Source: Paracoccus chinensis (GTDB lineage: Bacteria; Pseudomonadota; Alphaproteobacteria; Rhodobacterales; Rhodobacteraceae). Taken from it: DNA of 64,000 bases. The notes beneath the pieces were generated by a model. It made no database searches, was not told the origin of the DNA, and saw only the letters and a program-made list of their open reading frames with translations. Positions 10,024 through 19,544 of the stretch are shown piece after piece. Position 1 is the stretch's first letter. The number at the start of each line of letters is the position of its first letter. The translations under genes and the position numbers were made by a program. Location of the stretch: positions 124,001 through 188,000 of the forward strand of contig NZ_FNGE01000007.1 in NCBI RefSeq assembly GCF_900102885.1. Direction: 5' to 3'.

Positions 10024-10920
10024 TCAGCGTGCCGAGGCCTCGGTCATCAGCGCCTCCGACGCGCCCTCGACCACGGCTTCCAGCCGCTCGACCGTCTCGC
10101 CTGCCGAGCCCCCGGGCGGAAGTGGATCGAGAAACTCGATCACCGCGCGGCCCGGGCGCATCCGCAGCCCGTCCCGGGGCCAGAACATGCCGCAGTTGAC
10201 GGCAACGGGATGGATCGGCAGCCCGGTCGCGGCCTGGATCGTGCCGACGCCGTGCTTGTACTTGCGCCGCTCGCCGGGCCGGGTGCGGGTGCCCTCGGGG
10301 TAGATGATGAGCTGGCCGAGCCCGTCGCTCGAGGCGCGGGCGGCTTGGACTCCGGCGATGATCTGGCGCATCGCCTCGGACCCGCGGGCGCGGTCGATGG
10401 GGATGCAGCCCGCAAGCCGCGCGTAATGGCCCATGACCGGCACCCGCAGCACCTCGCGCTTCATGATGAAGCCGCATTGCGGAACGGCATGGGCGATGGC
10501 GAGGATGTCGAGAAAGCTCTGGTGCTTGGCGGCGATGATGCAGTCGCGGGTGGGCGGCGTGCCCCGCACCTCGACCGAAATCCCCAGGATCGCGCGGGCG
10601 GCGGCCAGCAGCCGGCCCGTCCAGACGACCGGCAGGACATGGGCCTGCGAGGGGTCACGGCGGATCCTGGGCCACCAGGCCAGTCCCATGACCAGCGTGA
10701 CAAGCGCGATCCACACATAGAAGACGGCTGTGCGCAGCGGCCACAGCAGCGGCAGGCGGCCGGGCTGGTAGCGGGGATCGCGGGCAGGATTTGCGACGGC
10801 TGACCGGGGCTCTGCCCCGGACCCCGGGATATTTCCAGACAGAAGATACCCCTGCTGCCGCATTCCTTCGGGTGCAGGGCTGAGCGCCCAGCCGGGCTGT
10901 TCAAGGCGGCGCAGAGCCAT
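10024..10920 (-). CDS. plsC: 1-acyl-sn-glycerol-3-phosphate acyltransferase (PlsC family)
   Basis: The enzyme acylates lysophosphatidic acid at the inner membrane. One N-terminal membrane segment (AVFYVWIALVTLVMGLAW) is followed by the catalytic HQSFLDIL (H-x4-D) block and EGTRTRPGE (motif III). The ATG at 10920 overlaps the ftsX stop by one base (TGATG), supporting translational coupling. The first roughly 60 residues are unlike the family, and part of them (YLLSGNIPGSGAEPR) is encoded by a GC-rich palindromic repeat (10806-10834), so the native N-terminus may have been extended or replaced; no ATG lies between this repeat and the membrane segment. Confidence 0.85.
   Translation of the reverse strand: MALRRLEQPGWALSPAPEGMRQQGYLLSGNIPGSGAEPRSAVANPARDPRYQPGRLPLLWPLRTAVFYVWIALVTLVMGLAWWPRIRRDPSQAHVLPVVWTGRLLAAARAILGISVEVRGTPPTRDCIIAAKHQSFLDILAIAHAVPQCGFIMKREVLRVPVMGHYARLAGCIPIDRARGSEAMRQIIAGVQAARASSDGLGQLIIYPEGTRTRPGERRKYKHGVGTIQAATGLPIHPVAVNCGMFWPRDGLRMRPGRAVIEFLDPLPPGGSAGETVERLEAVVEGASEALMTEASAR
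10806..10834. repeat. GC-rich palindromic repeat unit inside the plsC 5' region
   Basis: GGGGC-TCT-GCCCC (10806-10818) is followed by GGACCCCGGGATATTT. The sequence strongly resembles a short dispersed repeat usually found between genes in Rhodobacterales; that resemblance is from memory. Here it is translated in frame as part of PlsC. No second copy was seen in this window. Confidence 0.45.
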
Positions 10921-11912
10921 CAGCGGACCTCGCGCAGCATCCGCAGCGCGGCGGCGCGGGTGGCGGCAAAGCCCACCAGCGCGCCCACGGGCGGGATCAG
11001 CAGCGGCCACAGCCAGCCCCAGCCGGTGAAGCCGAGGCCCGTCAGGAAGCCCCCCGCCGCCTGCATGTCGGGCAACGCGAAGACGGCGAGCATCCCCAGC
11101 AGGGTGCCCCCGGCCGCGCCCAGCGCCGTGCGGCGGGTCAGGCGGCGGACGAAGGCCTGGGCGATGGTCAGGTCGCGCGCGCCGATCAGCCGCATGACGC
11201 GGATCACAGGCCCGTTCGCGGCCAGCGCGGCCTGCGCGGCCAGCGTCACCATTGCGGCGCCCGCCGCCCCGATCAGCAGAAGCGACAGCCAGCCGAGCCA
11301 GCGCAGCCGCGAGGCGGCCGAGACCAGCGGCTGGCGCCAGCGGGTGTGGTCGTCCAGCACCGCGCCCGGCGCCTCGGCCTCGAGCCGCAGGCGCAGGCCC
11401 TCGGCATCGAAGCCGCGTTCGGTCGTGACCTCGACCAGCCGCGGCACCGGCAGCGCGTCCACGGGGACGTTCGGGCCGAACCAGGGCTCGAGCAGCGCCT
11501 CGACCTCCTCGCCCCCCAGCAGGCGGCTTTCGGCGACGCCCGGCGTCGTTGCAAGCGCCTGCTGGACGGCGGCCGTTTGCGCCTCGATCTCGGATGCAGG
11601 GGCCGAGACACGGATCGTCACGGTCTGCGCCAGCCCCTCGGCCCAGCGGTCGGCCAGACGGCCGGTCGCCAGCGCCAGCGCCAGTGCGAAGACCGCGAGG
11701 AAGGCCATGACCCCGGCCGCGAAGACCGTCAGCTTCGCCGTGACGCCCGAGGGCGGCACGATCCGGTCGGCCAGCCCTGCCTCGCGCCCGACCAGGCTGC
11801 GCCAGAGGGTGCGGACATCCAGCGCATCCAGCCCCGTCCGTGCGCGGGGTGCGGAGGGCGCGCGGCGGACCATGGCGCGCCAGTCGGAGCGTTTCTTCGG
11901 ACCCGCGCTCAC
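10920..11912 (-). CDS. ftsX: cell division protein FtsX
   Basis: The 330-residue permease-like protein has an N-terminal cytoplasmic segment, a first membrane segment (about residues 63-85), a periplasmic domain (about 85-195) and three C-terminal membrane segments (about 205-230, 255-280 and 295-320). This is the FtsX topology. With FtsE it forms the divisome ABC complex that activates murein hydrolases through EnvC; an EnvC-like gene is at 62703. It overlaps ftsE by 4 bases and plsC by 1 base. Confidence 0.88.
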   Translation of the reverse strand: MSAGPKKRSDWRAMVRRAPSAPRARTGLDALDVRTLWRSLVGREAGLADRIVPPSGVTAKLTVFAAGVMAFLAVFALALALATGRLADRWAEGLAQTVTIRVSAPASEIEAQTAAVQQALATTPGVAESRLLGGEEVEALLEPWFGPNVPVDALPVPRLVEVTTERGFDAEGLRLRLEAEAPGAVLDDHTRWRQPLVSAASRLRWLGWLSLLLIGAAGAAMVTLAAQAALAANGPVIRVMRLIGARDLTIAQAFVRRLTRRTALGAAGGTLLGMLAVFALPDMQAAGGFLTGLGFTGWGWLWPLLIPPVGALVGFAATRAAALRMLREVR

Positions 11913-12583
11913 AGCTCGGTCCCCGCGGCCTGCACGCGGCCGCCGGCGATGCGCAGCACGCGCACCGGGACCTGCTGCCTGGCAGCCCGGATCAGGTTCA
12001 TGTCATGGGTGGCGATCAGCACGGTCTTGCCCGACTTGTTCAGTTCGATCAGCAGTTGCAGCAGGCGCAGGGACATGTCCCAGTCGAGATTGCCCGTGGG
12101 CTCGTCCGCCAGGATCACGTCCGGCGACAGGATCACCGCGCGGGCCAAGGCGGCGCGCTGGCGTTCACCCCCGGACAGCGCCGGCGGCAACTCGCGCGCG
12201 GCCTGCGTCATCTGCACCCAGGCCAGAAGGTCGCGGATGGCGGCCATGTCCACCGGCTCGCCCGCGACGATCATCGGCAGGGCGATGTTTTCGGCAACCG
12301 GCAGGTGATCGAGGAACTGCGTGTCCTGCTGCACGAGGCCGATCCGGCGGCGCAGGGTCGCGATCTCGTCCCGGCCCAGCGCGGCCGCGTCCTGCCCGAA
12401 AACCGTCAGGGTGCCGGAACTGGGCAGGAGGTCCGCGATGCAGAGCCGCAGGAAGGTCGTCTTGCCCGATCCCGACGGGCCGGTCAGGAACTGGAAGGAG
12501 CCGCGCGGCAGCTCCAGCGTGATGCCCCCAAACAGCGCGCCGCCCCGAGGATAGGCGAAGCCCACATCCCGCATCTCGATCAC
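11909..12583 (-). CDS. ftsE: cell division ATP-binding protein FtsE
   Basis: The 224-residue ABC ATPase has Walker A GPSGSGKTT (about residues 35-43), LSGGERQRAALARA and LADEPTGNLDW. The DEPTGNLDW form is typical of FtsE. GTG at 12583 is taken as start because AAGGAGG lies six bases upstream; the ATG at 12574 would be too far from it. The reading frame stays open for another 1 kb upstream but this is antisense to the zinc-ribbon gene. Divergent from that gene across about 105 bases. Confidence 0.92.
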   Translation of the reverse strand: MIEMRDVGFAYPRGGALFGGITLELPRGSFQFLTGPSGSGKTTFLRLCIADLLPSSGTLTVFGQDAAALGRDEIATLRRRIGLVQQDTQFLDHLPVAENIALPMIVAGEPVDMAAIRDLLAWVQMTQAARELPPALSGGERQRAALARAVILSPDVILADEPTGNLDWDMSLRLLQLLIELNKSGKTVLIATHDMNLIRAARQQVPVRVLRIAGGRVQAAGTEL

Positions 12584-12688
12584 GTCCGCCCTCCTTGACC
12601 CGGCGCGCTTGGCGGCCGATGGCGGCGTTGATAGAACGTCGGCGCGGCGATGAAAACCACGCGGCTTGGGCGAAACGGAGGCGATGCG

Positions 12689-13510
12689 ATGCGGCTGGTC
12701 TGCCCGCGCTGCGGCGCGCAGTATGAAATCGACGGCGCCGCGATCCCGTCCGCAGGGCGCGACGTGGAATGCTCGGCCTGCGACCACGTCTGGCGCGCCC
12801 TTCCCCCGCCCGAATCCTTCGATCCCGCCGCCCGCCCGCAGCTGAGCCGCCCCCTGAGCGACTCGGTGATCGAGATCCTGCGCGAGGAAGCCGCCCGCGA
12901 GCTCGAGGTCCGCGCTGCCGAGCGGCGCTCCCTTCGCGCGGCGGAAAGGGCGTCTGCCGCACTGGCCGGAATCGGGGATCAGGACGGCCAGGCGCTGGTG
13001 GACGACGTTTCGCCCGCGCCGGCCCTTGTGGCCGGGGCAGGCAGCGGCCCCGGTATAGGCGCACAGGGTGGGGTGGCCGACGCGGGCACCGGCCCGGAAG
13101 GCCCTGACCCTCTCGCCCGCAAGACGGACACCTTTCCGGCACCGGCAGCCGCCGCGCGGTCCGCACCGGGTGCGGACCTTAGGGCAACCGAGCGCGTCAT
13201 TGCAGCCGCGCCTGCACCTGCGACCGAGCCGTCGCGCCCGTCGGCCCCCGACATCCCCGCCGCCCCGCCCCTGCCAATCTCCTCGGCCACAAGTCACCGG
13301 CGCGGCTATGGCGCGGGCTTCGGGCTTGCAGTGATCGTCGCGGTAGTCGCGGTCGCCCTTTATGCGCTGGCCCCGCGCTTGAGCGGCATGGGTCCGCTCG
13401 GCGCGACACTGGCGGAATGGCGCAGGGGGGTGGACGAGGGTCGGGAGTGGCTTGCCGTGAAGGGCGAGGCTCTCACCGGTCGTATGGATGGGGAACAGGG
13501 CGGCGAATAA
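12689..13510 (+). CDS. zinc-ribbon (MJ0042-type) protein with C-terminal membrane segment
   Basis: The 273-residue protein starts with an MJ0042-type ribbon (MRLVCPRCGAQYEID, then VECSACDHVW: two CxxC pairs). A long Ala/Pro-rich low-complexity region (about 80-205) and one membrane segment near residues 208-232 (GFGLAVIVAVVAVALYAL) follow. GGAGG seven bases before the ATG at 12689 supports this start over 12650. The family is common next to ftsE in Rhodobacterales; its function is not established. The layout suggests a membrane-tethered cytosolic zinc sensor or adaptor. Confidence 0.75.
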   Translation: MRLVCPRCGAQYEIDGAAIPSAGRDVECSACDHVWRALPPPESFDPAARPQLSRPLSDSVIEILREEAARELEVRAAERRSLRAAERASAALAGIGDQDGQALVDDVSPAPALVAGAGSGPGIGAQGGVADAGTGPEGPDPLARKTDTFPAPAAAARSAPGADLRATERVIAAAPAPATEPSRPSAPDIPAAPPLPISSATSHRRGYGAGFGLAVIVAVVAVALYALAPRLSGMGPLGATLAEWRRGVDEGREWLAVKGEALTGRMDGEQGGE

Positions 13511-13644
13511 AGACCCCAAGGCACCCGGCTTTGGCGGGGCCTGATCTCTGCCTAAGGGTCTCTTCCCGGTTGCGACCCGGCCGCACAAGTGCGGTCTGGC
13601 GGCACCTGATCGCTGCGGGGGTTCCGGCGGCGACAGACCGACCC

Positions 13645-16263
13645 TCAGAACCGATCCAGCAGCCGTCCCAGATAGTCGCGCTCGGCGCGGGGGCGCTCGG
13701 GTTCGCCGCTGCGGCGGCGGATCTCGTCCTGCAGCTCGCGGGCGCGGTTCTGGCGGGCCTCTCCCTCGGCCAGCGGCTCGCCCGTGGTGACATTGCCGCC
13801 CTGCCCGCTGCTCTGGCGGCCCAAGGGATCGAGCGTCGTGCGCCCGTCGCTGGCCCCTTCTCCGCCATCCGCCTGCGACTGGCCCTGCTGGCCGGGCTGC
13901 TCGCCCTGGCCCTGCCCCTGCTGGCCCTGCTGCGATCGGGCAAGATCGCCCAGCGCGCGCATTCCCTCGCGCAGCGCCTCGATGGCGTCGGCCTGGCCTT
14001 GCATCGCGCCCGCCGGATCGCCCTGGCGCAGCGCGCGCTCGGCCTCTTCCATGGCGCGGCCCGCCTCGCCCAGACGCTGGCGCGCCGCATCGCCTTCCGG
14101 CGTGCCCTGACCGGGCAGAAGGCCCTGCTGGCGGTCCAGTTCCTCGCGCAGCGCCTGCTGGCGGTCGGCAAGCGAGCCCTCGCCTGGCGCGCCGCCCTGC
14201 CCGCCGCGTCCCTGGCCGCCCTGCCCGCCGCCGCCCTGGTTCGACTGGGAGCCCTGCTGCCCTGGCTGCTGGCCCTGCCCCGGCTGCTGCCCTTCGCCCG
14301 GCTGCTGGCCCTCGCCGGGCTGTTCCCCCTGGCCGGGCTGCTGGCCCTGCTGGCCGAAGGGGTCGCGCTGGGCCTCGCGCATGGCCTCGTCCGCCAGCCG
14401 CTGCTGCTCGCGCAGGGTGTCCTCCAGCCGCTCCATCTGGCGCGAACCCTCGCCGCCCTGACCGCCCTCGCGCACCTGGAGGTTCTCCATCATGCGGTTG
14501 AACTGCTCGAGCAGTTCCTGCGCCTCGGCCATGCGGCCCTCGTTCATCAGGCGCTGGATCTCGTCCATCATCGCCTGGATCTGGTCGCCGGTGACCTGCT
14601 GGCCCTGCTGTTCGGACCGGTCGAAGCGGGCGGCCGGGTCCTCGCCGCGCTCGGCCAGCATCCGGGTGTAGTCGTCGGTCGCAGCCTTGAGCTCATCCAT
14701 AAGCTTCTGGATCTCGTCGCGGCTAGCGCCGTTGCGGATTGCCTCGGACAGGCGCTCCTGCGCCTGGCGCATCCGTTCCAGCGCGTCGCCCAAGCCCCCG
14801 TCCTCGATCAGCACGGCGGCGTCCCACAGGGCATCGGCCAGCCGGTCGCGCTCCTCAGGTGACAAGGGTCCGGATTCGAGCGTCCGGACAGCATCGGTGA
14901 TGGCGGCCCCGGCCTCGGGCGGGATCGCGCGTTCGGGCTGCCAGACCATGGCGCGCAGCAGCCGGGCCGAGCGGGCGGCGTTCTCGCGCGACCACAGCAG
15001 GTCGCGGCGCATCTCGACCAGTCCGGCGGCGAGGGGGTCGAAGAAGCGCCGGCCGGGCAGGATCATCGCGGCAGGCTGCGTCTCGGCCGACTGGCCGATC
15101 CCGTCCTGCACCGACAGGGTGACGCGCACGGGCAGGTTGGCCCAAGGGTGGCGAGCGAGGTCGGCCGCCAGCGTCCCCGCGACCTGCCGCCGCTGGCCCG
15201 CCGCCGGAAGGGGCAGGTCCAGCACCAGCGCCTCGCGCGACTCGGGCTCGGGCGTCAGGCCGAAGCGGCGGTCGATCGCGGGCAGGTCCAGCCGGATCGT
15301 GGCATTGCCGCCTTCGACCCCGTGATCGTCTTCGGCCGAGAAGCCCTGCGCCATGCGGCCGTCGGCGCGGCGCTCGGCCAGTGCGGCCAACTGCACCGTG
15401 GGTGCGTCGTCGGGGTTCACGGTTAGCGCGAAACTGCGACCGCCCACCTCGACAAGGCCGCTGTTCTGGGCAGCGAACTGCGGAGCGTCCGCAGGGCTTT
15501 CGAGGGCCGGGCCGACATCCTGCGCAACCTCCAGCCCCTCGCCATACAGGCGGAAGCTCAGCACCGTGCCCTCGGGGACGGTCAGCGCGTCCCCCTTCAG
15601 CGCATTGAGATAGATCGTCGGGCGACGGGTGTGGCGCGGCGGCTCGGCCCAGCCCTCCCAGGCGGGGCCGGTCGCCATGGGCTCGTCCGGCGCGCGGGGT
15701 GTGGGCGCCCAACTGGCCGCCAGTGCGCCCAAGCCCTGCCCCACCGGCCCCGCACCGCCGAACAGCAGCGCCATTGCCAGCGCCGTCAGCCCCACAAGGC
15801 GCAGGGCGAAGGGATCGCGGATGGCAAGGCCGGCACGGGGGCCGACGGGCCGTGCCCCTGCGGCGGCGCGGCGGGCGGCTTCGACATGGGCGCGCCACAG
15901 GCCCTCGGCCTCGGGTCCGCCCAGCGCCATGCGGTCGCCCAAGGCAGACAGAGGCCGGCCGCGCAGGCGGGCATCGACACGGACCAGCGCCTCGTCCCGA
16001 GAGGGGCGGCGGAACCGCCGCCAGCCCGCAAGGGCCGAGGCCAAGAAGGCCAGCGCCCAGGCCAGCGTCCCCCAGACCAGCAGCGCGGGCGGCAGCGCCG
16101 CGACCAGCCCCAAGGCCAGCGCGGCCGCAATCAGCATCGCCAGCGTGACCGGCACCCAGAAGGCGCGGGCCAGCCGTTCCCACCACATCCCCGCCAGCGT
16201 CAGGCCGACCGCACGCCGGGCGGCGGGTGGCAGGCCTTGGGGCTGGCGGGAAGCGCCTGTCAT
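13645..16263 (-). CDS. TIGR02302/DUF4175 family membrane protein
   Basis: The 872-residue protein has two membrane segments near the N-terminus (about 30-75) and a third around 150-170. A large extracytoplasmic region follows, then a coiled-coil-like Gln/Glu-rich part (MDEIQRLMNEGRMAEAQELL) and a strongly Gln/Gly/Pro-rich tail. This matches the alphaproteobacterial TIGR02302 family, of unknown function and usually downstream of lysA as here. The start ATG overlaps the lysA stop by 4 bases. Confidence 0.88.
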   Translation of the reverse strand: MTGASRQPQGLPPAARRAVGLTLAGMWWERLARAFWVPVTLAMLIAAALALGLVAALPPALLVWGTLAWALAFLASALAGWRRFRRPSRDEALVRVDARLRGRPLSALGDRMALGGPEAEGLWRAHVEAARRAAAGARPVGPRAGLAIRDPFALRLVGLTALAMALLFGGAGPVGQGLGALAASWAPTPRAPDEPMATGPAWEGWAEPPRHTRRPTIYLNALKGDALTVPEGTVLSFRLYGEGLEVAQDVGPALESPADAPQFAAQNSGLVEVGGRSFALTVNPDDAPTVQLAALAERRADGRMAQGFSAEDDHGVEGGNATIRLDLPAIDRRFGLTPEPESREALVLDLPLPAAGQRRQVAGTLAADLARHPWANLPVRVTLSVQDGIGQSAETQPAAMILPGRRFFDPLAAGLVEMRRDLLWSRENAARSARLLRAMVWQPERAIPPEAGAAITDAVRTLESGPLSPEERDRLADALWDAAVLIEDGGLGDALERMRQAQERLSEAIRNGASRDEIQKLMDELKAATDDYTRMLAERGEDPAARFDRSEQQGQQVTGDQIQAMMDEIQRLMNEGRMAEAQELLEQFNRMMENLQVREGGQGGEGSRQMERLEDTLREQQRLADEAMREAQRDPFGQQGQQPGQGEQPGEGQQPGEGQQPGQGQQPGQQGSQSNQGGGGQGGQGRGGQGGAPGEGSLADRQQALREELDRQQGLLPGQGTPEGDAARQRLGEAGRAMEEAERALRQGDPAGAMQGQADAIEALREGMRALGDLARSQQGQQGQGQGEQPGQQGQSQADGGEGASDGRTTLDPLGRQSSGQGGNVTTGEPLAEGEARQNRARELQDEIRRRSGEPERPRAERDYLGRLLDRF
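14179..14362 (-). repeat. in-gene low-complexity Gln/Gly/Pro repeat
   Basis: This stretch encodes repeated QPGEGQ and QPGQGQ units followed by GGQGGQGRGGQGG within the TIGR02302 protein. A second Gln/Gly-rich patch lies at about 13865-13935. Such codon-repeat DNA is slippage-prone and may vary between strains. Confidence 0.7.
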
Positions 16264-17528
16264 GTCAGCCAGTCCGGGATTCGGTCGCGGGCCAGCATCT
16301 CCTCGATCGTGGGACGCGGGCGGATGACGTCGAAGCGGTCGCCCGCGACCAGCACCTCGGGCACCAGCGGGCGCGAGTTGTATTCGGACGCCATCACCGC
16401 GCCATAGGCCCCGGCCGAACGGAAGGCGACCAGCTCGCCGTCCTCCAGCCGCGGCAGCGGCACGCCGCGCGCGAAGGTGTCGCCCGTCTCACAGACCGGG
16501 CCCACCACGTCGACGGGAGCGGGGTCGGTCCCCGGCGCGCGTTCCCGCACCGGCAGGATGTCGTGATGCGCATCATACATGGCCGGGCGGATCAGGTCGT
16601 TCATGGCGGCATCGACGATCAGGAAGTCGCGCCCCTCGCCCTGCTTCGTCCAGATGACCGAGGCGAGCAGCACCCCCGCGTTGCCCGCGATGTTGCGCCC
16701 CGGCTCGATCTCGATCTCGCAGCCGAGGTCGCCCACCGTCTCGCGCACCACCTGCCCGTATTCAATGGGCAGGGGCGGTGCGGCGTTGTCGCGGCGATAG
16801 GGGATGCCGAGGCCCCCGCCGAGGTCCAGCCGCATGATCGGGTGCCCGTCCGCCCGCAGCGCCAGGCACAGGTCGGCCATACGGGTATAGGCCTGCCGGA
16901 ATGGCTCGAGGTCGGTCAGCTGGCTGCCGATATGCATGTCGATGCCCACGACCTGAAGGCCGGGCAAGGCAGCCGCATGGGCATAGACCTCGCGCGCCCG
17001 CGCGATGGGGATGCCGAACTTGTTTTCCGACTTGCCGGTGGCGATCTTGGCGTGGGTCTTGGCATCCACGTCCGGATTCACCCGCACGGCGATGGGCACC
17101 GTCGCGCCCAGGGACTGTGCGACCTGCGACAGCGCAGCCAGTTCGGGCTCGCTTTCCACGTTGAACTGGCGGATGCCCCCGCGGATGGCCTGCGCCATCT
17201 CCTCGCGCGTCTTGCCGACTCCGGAAAAGACGATCCGCTCGCCCGGCACGCCCGCCGCACGGGCGCGTGCGTATTCGCCGCCCGAGACGACATCCATGCC
17301 CGCGCCCAAGTCACCCAGCAGCTTCAGCACGGCAAGGTTCGAGTTCGCCTTGACCGCGAAGCAGACCAGGTGGTCGGTCCAGTCCAGCGCCTGCCGGAAC
17401 AGGTTGAAATGCCGCGTGAGCGTCGCGGTCGAATAGACATAAACCGGTGTGCCGACCGCCCGCGCGATCTCGGCCAGCGCGACGTCCTCGGCGTGAAGCG
17501 CGCCGCCCTTGTAGTTGAAGTGATCCAT
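16260..17528 (-). CDS. lysA: diaminopimelate decarboxylase
   Basis: This is the last step of lysine biosynthesis: meso-diaminopimelate to lysine with PLP. The 422-residue protein has the PLP lysine in CFAVKANSN (K60), the glycine-rich phosphate loop DLGGGLGIPY, EPGRNIAGNAG and the C-terminal GPVCETGDTFARG with the subunit-spanning Cys, then GAYGAVMASEYNSRPL. Size and motifs are full. It is transcribed after argH and two short lipoprotein genes. Confidence 0.95.
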   Translation of the reverse strand: MDHFNYKGGALHAEDVALAEIARAVGTPVYVYSTATLTRHFNLFRQALDWTDHLVCFAVKANSNLAVLKLLGDLGAGMDVVSGGEYARARAAGVPGERIVFSGVGKTREEMAQAIRGGIRQFNVESEPELAALSQVAQSLGATVPIAVRVNPDVDAKTHAKIATGKSENKFGIPIARAREVYAHAAALPGLQVVGIDMHIGSQLTDLEPFRQAYTRMADLCLALRADGHPIMRLDLGGGLGIPYRRDNAAPPLPIEYGQVVRETVGDLGCEIEIEPGRNIAGNAGVLLASVIWTKQGEGRDFLIVDAAMNDLIRPAMYDAHHDILPVRERAPGTDPAPVDVVGPVCETGDTFARGVPLPRLEDGELVAFRSAGAYGAVMASEYNSRPLVPEVLVAGDRFDVIRPRPTIEEMLARDRIPDWLT

Positions 17529-17656
17529 GCCGTTCCGTATCGCGCCAGTCAGGCGACGATATTGCGCCAGCGCCGGCGGCTTTGCAAAGGGCGCTGCTGC
17601 GCCCCTTGCCGCCGGTCAGGCGATCGCACGCAATCGTGCGGACGGATGCGGCTGGA

Positions 17657-17848
17657 TCAGCGGGGTTCGAGCCCGACGAGGTCCGCGCCCGACAGCGACA
17701 CCGGGGCGTGGCGCTTGTTCGGGTCATAGACATAGGTGCCCTTCTGGATCAGCACCTGTTCCGAATCGCTGACCGTGCCCGATGCGCCTCCGCCACAGGC
17801 GGACAGCGCCGCCAGAGCCACGGCGATCAAAGTGAAACGTCCAATCAT
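17657..17848 (-). CDS. small lipoprotein
   Basis: The 63-residue protein has a lipoprotein signal (MIGRFTLIAVALAALSAC, lipobox ALSAC with Cys18) and a 45-residue mature part ending in SLSGADLVGLEPR. No known domain. It lies between argH and lysA in the same direction. Mature sequence SEQVLIQKGTYVYDPNKRH suggests a small envelope lipoprotein. Confidence 0.65.
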   Translation of the reverse strand: MIGRFTLIAVALAALSACGGGASGTVSDSEQVLIQKGTYVYDPNKRHAPVSLSGADLVGLEPR

Positions 17849-17973
17849 CTTGTGCCTCGTCTGCTCGTGATGGGCGGGTCTTCTGCCCGCTTCTGCCTGG
17901 GTCCGCGCCGCCGTTCCGGCGTGTCGCGGCGGGTGCGGCGGGGCAAGGGTCCTTCCCCTGCCCGGCCGCGCAG

Positions 17974-18114
17974 TCAGGGCGTGAAGACCACGCCCATGCG
18001 GGCATCGCCCGTGACGGTCACGCCCGGCTGGTCTGCCGCGCGCGGCACCTCGGGCGGGCCATCCACGCCGCAGCCCGACAGGACCACGGCCAAGGCGAAG
18101 GCCAGTCGTCTCAC
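17974..18114 (-). CDS. very small lipoprotein overlapping argH
   Basis: A 46-residue product starts with GTG at 18114 and overlaps the argH stop by four bases (GTGA), the classic coupling arrangement. It has a lipobox VLSGC with Cys15 after the hydrophobic stretch LAFALAVVL, and a short mature tail ending in MGVVFTP. It is easily missed because of its size and GTG start. The sequence pattern and coupling are strong support; the role is unknown. Confidence 0.6.
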   Translation of the reverse strand: MRRLAFALAVVLSGCGVDGPPEVPRAADQPGVTVTGDARMGVVFTP

Positions 18115-19520
18115 CATTCCTTCATCGCCTTGCGCCAGCGGGCGACCTGCGACCGCACCTGATCGGGCGCGGTTCCCCCGTATGATTGCCGCGAGGCAAC
18201 CGAGTTGTGAACGCCCAAAACGTCGAACACGGCAGATGTTATCGCCGGGTTGACGGCCTGCATCTCCTCCAGCGTCAGTTCGGGCAGGTCGACACCGCGC
18301 GCCTCGGCGCGGGCGACCAGCGCGCCGGTCGCGTGATGGGCGTCGCGGAAGGGCAGCCCGGCCTCGCGCACCAGCCAGTCGGCAAGGTCAGTCGCCGTCG
18401 AGAAGCCCGAGGAGGCCGCCGCCTCCAGCCGCTCGCGGTTCACGGTCAGGTCGGACATCATCCCGGTCATCGCGGCCAAGGCCAGCATCAGCGTGTCGGC
18501 GGCGTCGAAGACCTGCTCCTTGTCTTCTTGCATGTCCTTGGAATAGGCGAGCGGCAGGCCCTTCATCACCGTGAACAGCGCGACCGCCGCCCCCAGGATG
18601 CGGCCGATCTTGGCGCGGATAAGTTCCGCCGCGTCCGGATTGCGCTTCTGCGGCATGATGCTGGAGCCCGTGGACCAGCGGTCGGACATGGCCACGAAGC
18701 GGAACTGGGCCGAGGACCAGATCACCAGTTCCTCGGCCAGCCGCGACAGGTGCGTGGCGCAGATCGCGGCGGCGCTCAGGAACTCCAGCGCGAAGTCGCG
18801 GTCGCTGACAGCGTCGAGGCTGTTCGCCGTCGGCCTGTCGAAGCCCAGCGCCTCGGCGGTCGCATGGCGGTCGATGAGAAAGCCCGTGCCGGCCAGCGCG
18901 GCCGAGCCCAGAGGCGATTCGTTCATCCGGGCGCGAGCATCGGTGAAGCGCCCGATGTCGCGGCCCAGCATCTCGACATAGGCCATCATGTGATGGCCCC
19001 AGGTAACCGGCTGCGCTGTCTGCAGATGGGTGAAGCCCGGCATCACCCAGTCCGCTCCTGCTTCCGCCTGATCGACAAGCACCCGGATCAAGGCGCGCAG
19101 GGATTCCACCGCCGCGTCGCACTGGTCGCGCACCCACAGGCGGAAGTCGGTCGCAACCTGGTCGTTGCGCGACCGCGCCGTGTGCAGCCGGCCTGCCGGC
19201 TCTCCGATCAGTTCCTTCAGCCGCGCTTCCACGTTCATGTGGATGTCTTCCAGCGCCGTCTGGAACCGGAACTGCCCGCCCTCGATCTCTGACAAGACGG
19301 TGAGCAGCCCTTCCCCGATTGCTTCCGCATCGCTAGGGCTGATGATGCCTTGGGCGGCCAGCATCGCCGCATGGGCCCGGCTGCCCCGGATGTCCTGGGC
19401 GTAGAGCCGCTGGTCGAAGCCGATCGAGGCGTTGATCGCCTCCATGATGGCGTCGGGACCCGCGGCGAAGCGCCCGCCCCACATGGTGTTGGCCGTGGGT
19501 CTTTCGGGCGTGTCGGTCAT
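18111..19520 (-). CDS. argH: argininosuccinate lyase
   Basis: This enzyme splits argininosuccinate into arginine and fumarate. The 469-residue protein has the fumarase/aspartase-superfamily signature [12 protein letters not shown], the N-terminal [24 protein letters not shown] and [10 protein letters not shown] blocks. The ATG at 19520 (MTDTPERP) is chosen; upstream in-frame sequence has no family match. Divergent from the TlpA-like gene over 24 bases, so the two promoters overlap. Confidence 0.95.
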   Translation of the reverse strand: MTDTPERPTANTMWGGRFAAGPDAIMEAINASIGFDQRLYAQDIRGSRAHAAMLAAQGIISPSDAEAIGEGLLTVLSEIEGGQFRFQTALEDIHMNVEARLKELIGEPAGRLHTARSRNDQVATDFRLWVRDQCDAAVESLRALIRVLVDQAEAGADWVMPGFTHLQTAQPVTWGHHMMAYVEMLGRDIGRFTDARARMNESPLGSAALAGTGFLIDRHATAEALGFDRPTANSLDAVSDRDFALEFLSAAAICATHLSRLAEELVIWSSAQFRFVAMSDRWSTGSSIMPQKRNPDAAELIRAKIGRILGAAVALFTVMKGLPLAYSKDMQEDKEQVFDAADTLMLALAAMTGMMSDLTVNRERLEAAASSGFSTATDLADWLVREAGLPFRDAHHATGALVARAEARGVDLPELTLEEMQAVNPAITSAVFDVLGVHNSVASRQSYGGTAPDQVRSQVARWRKAMKEW

Positions 19521-19544
19521 CGGATCGGTCCTGTCGGAGGTCAC

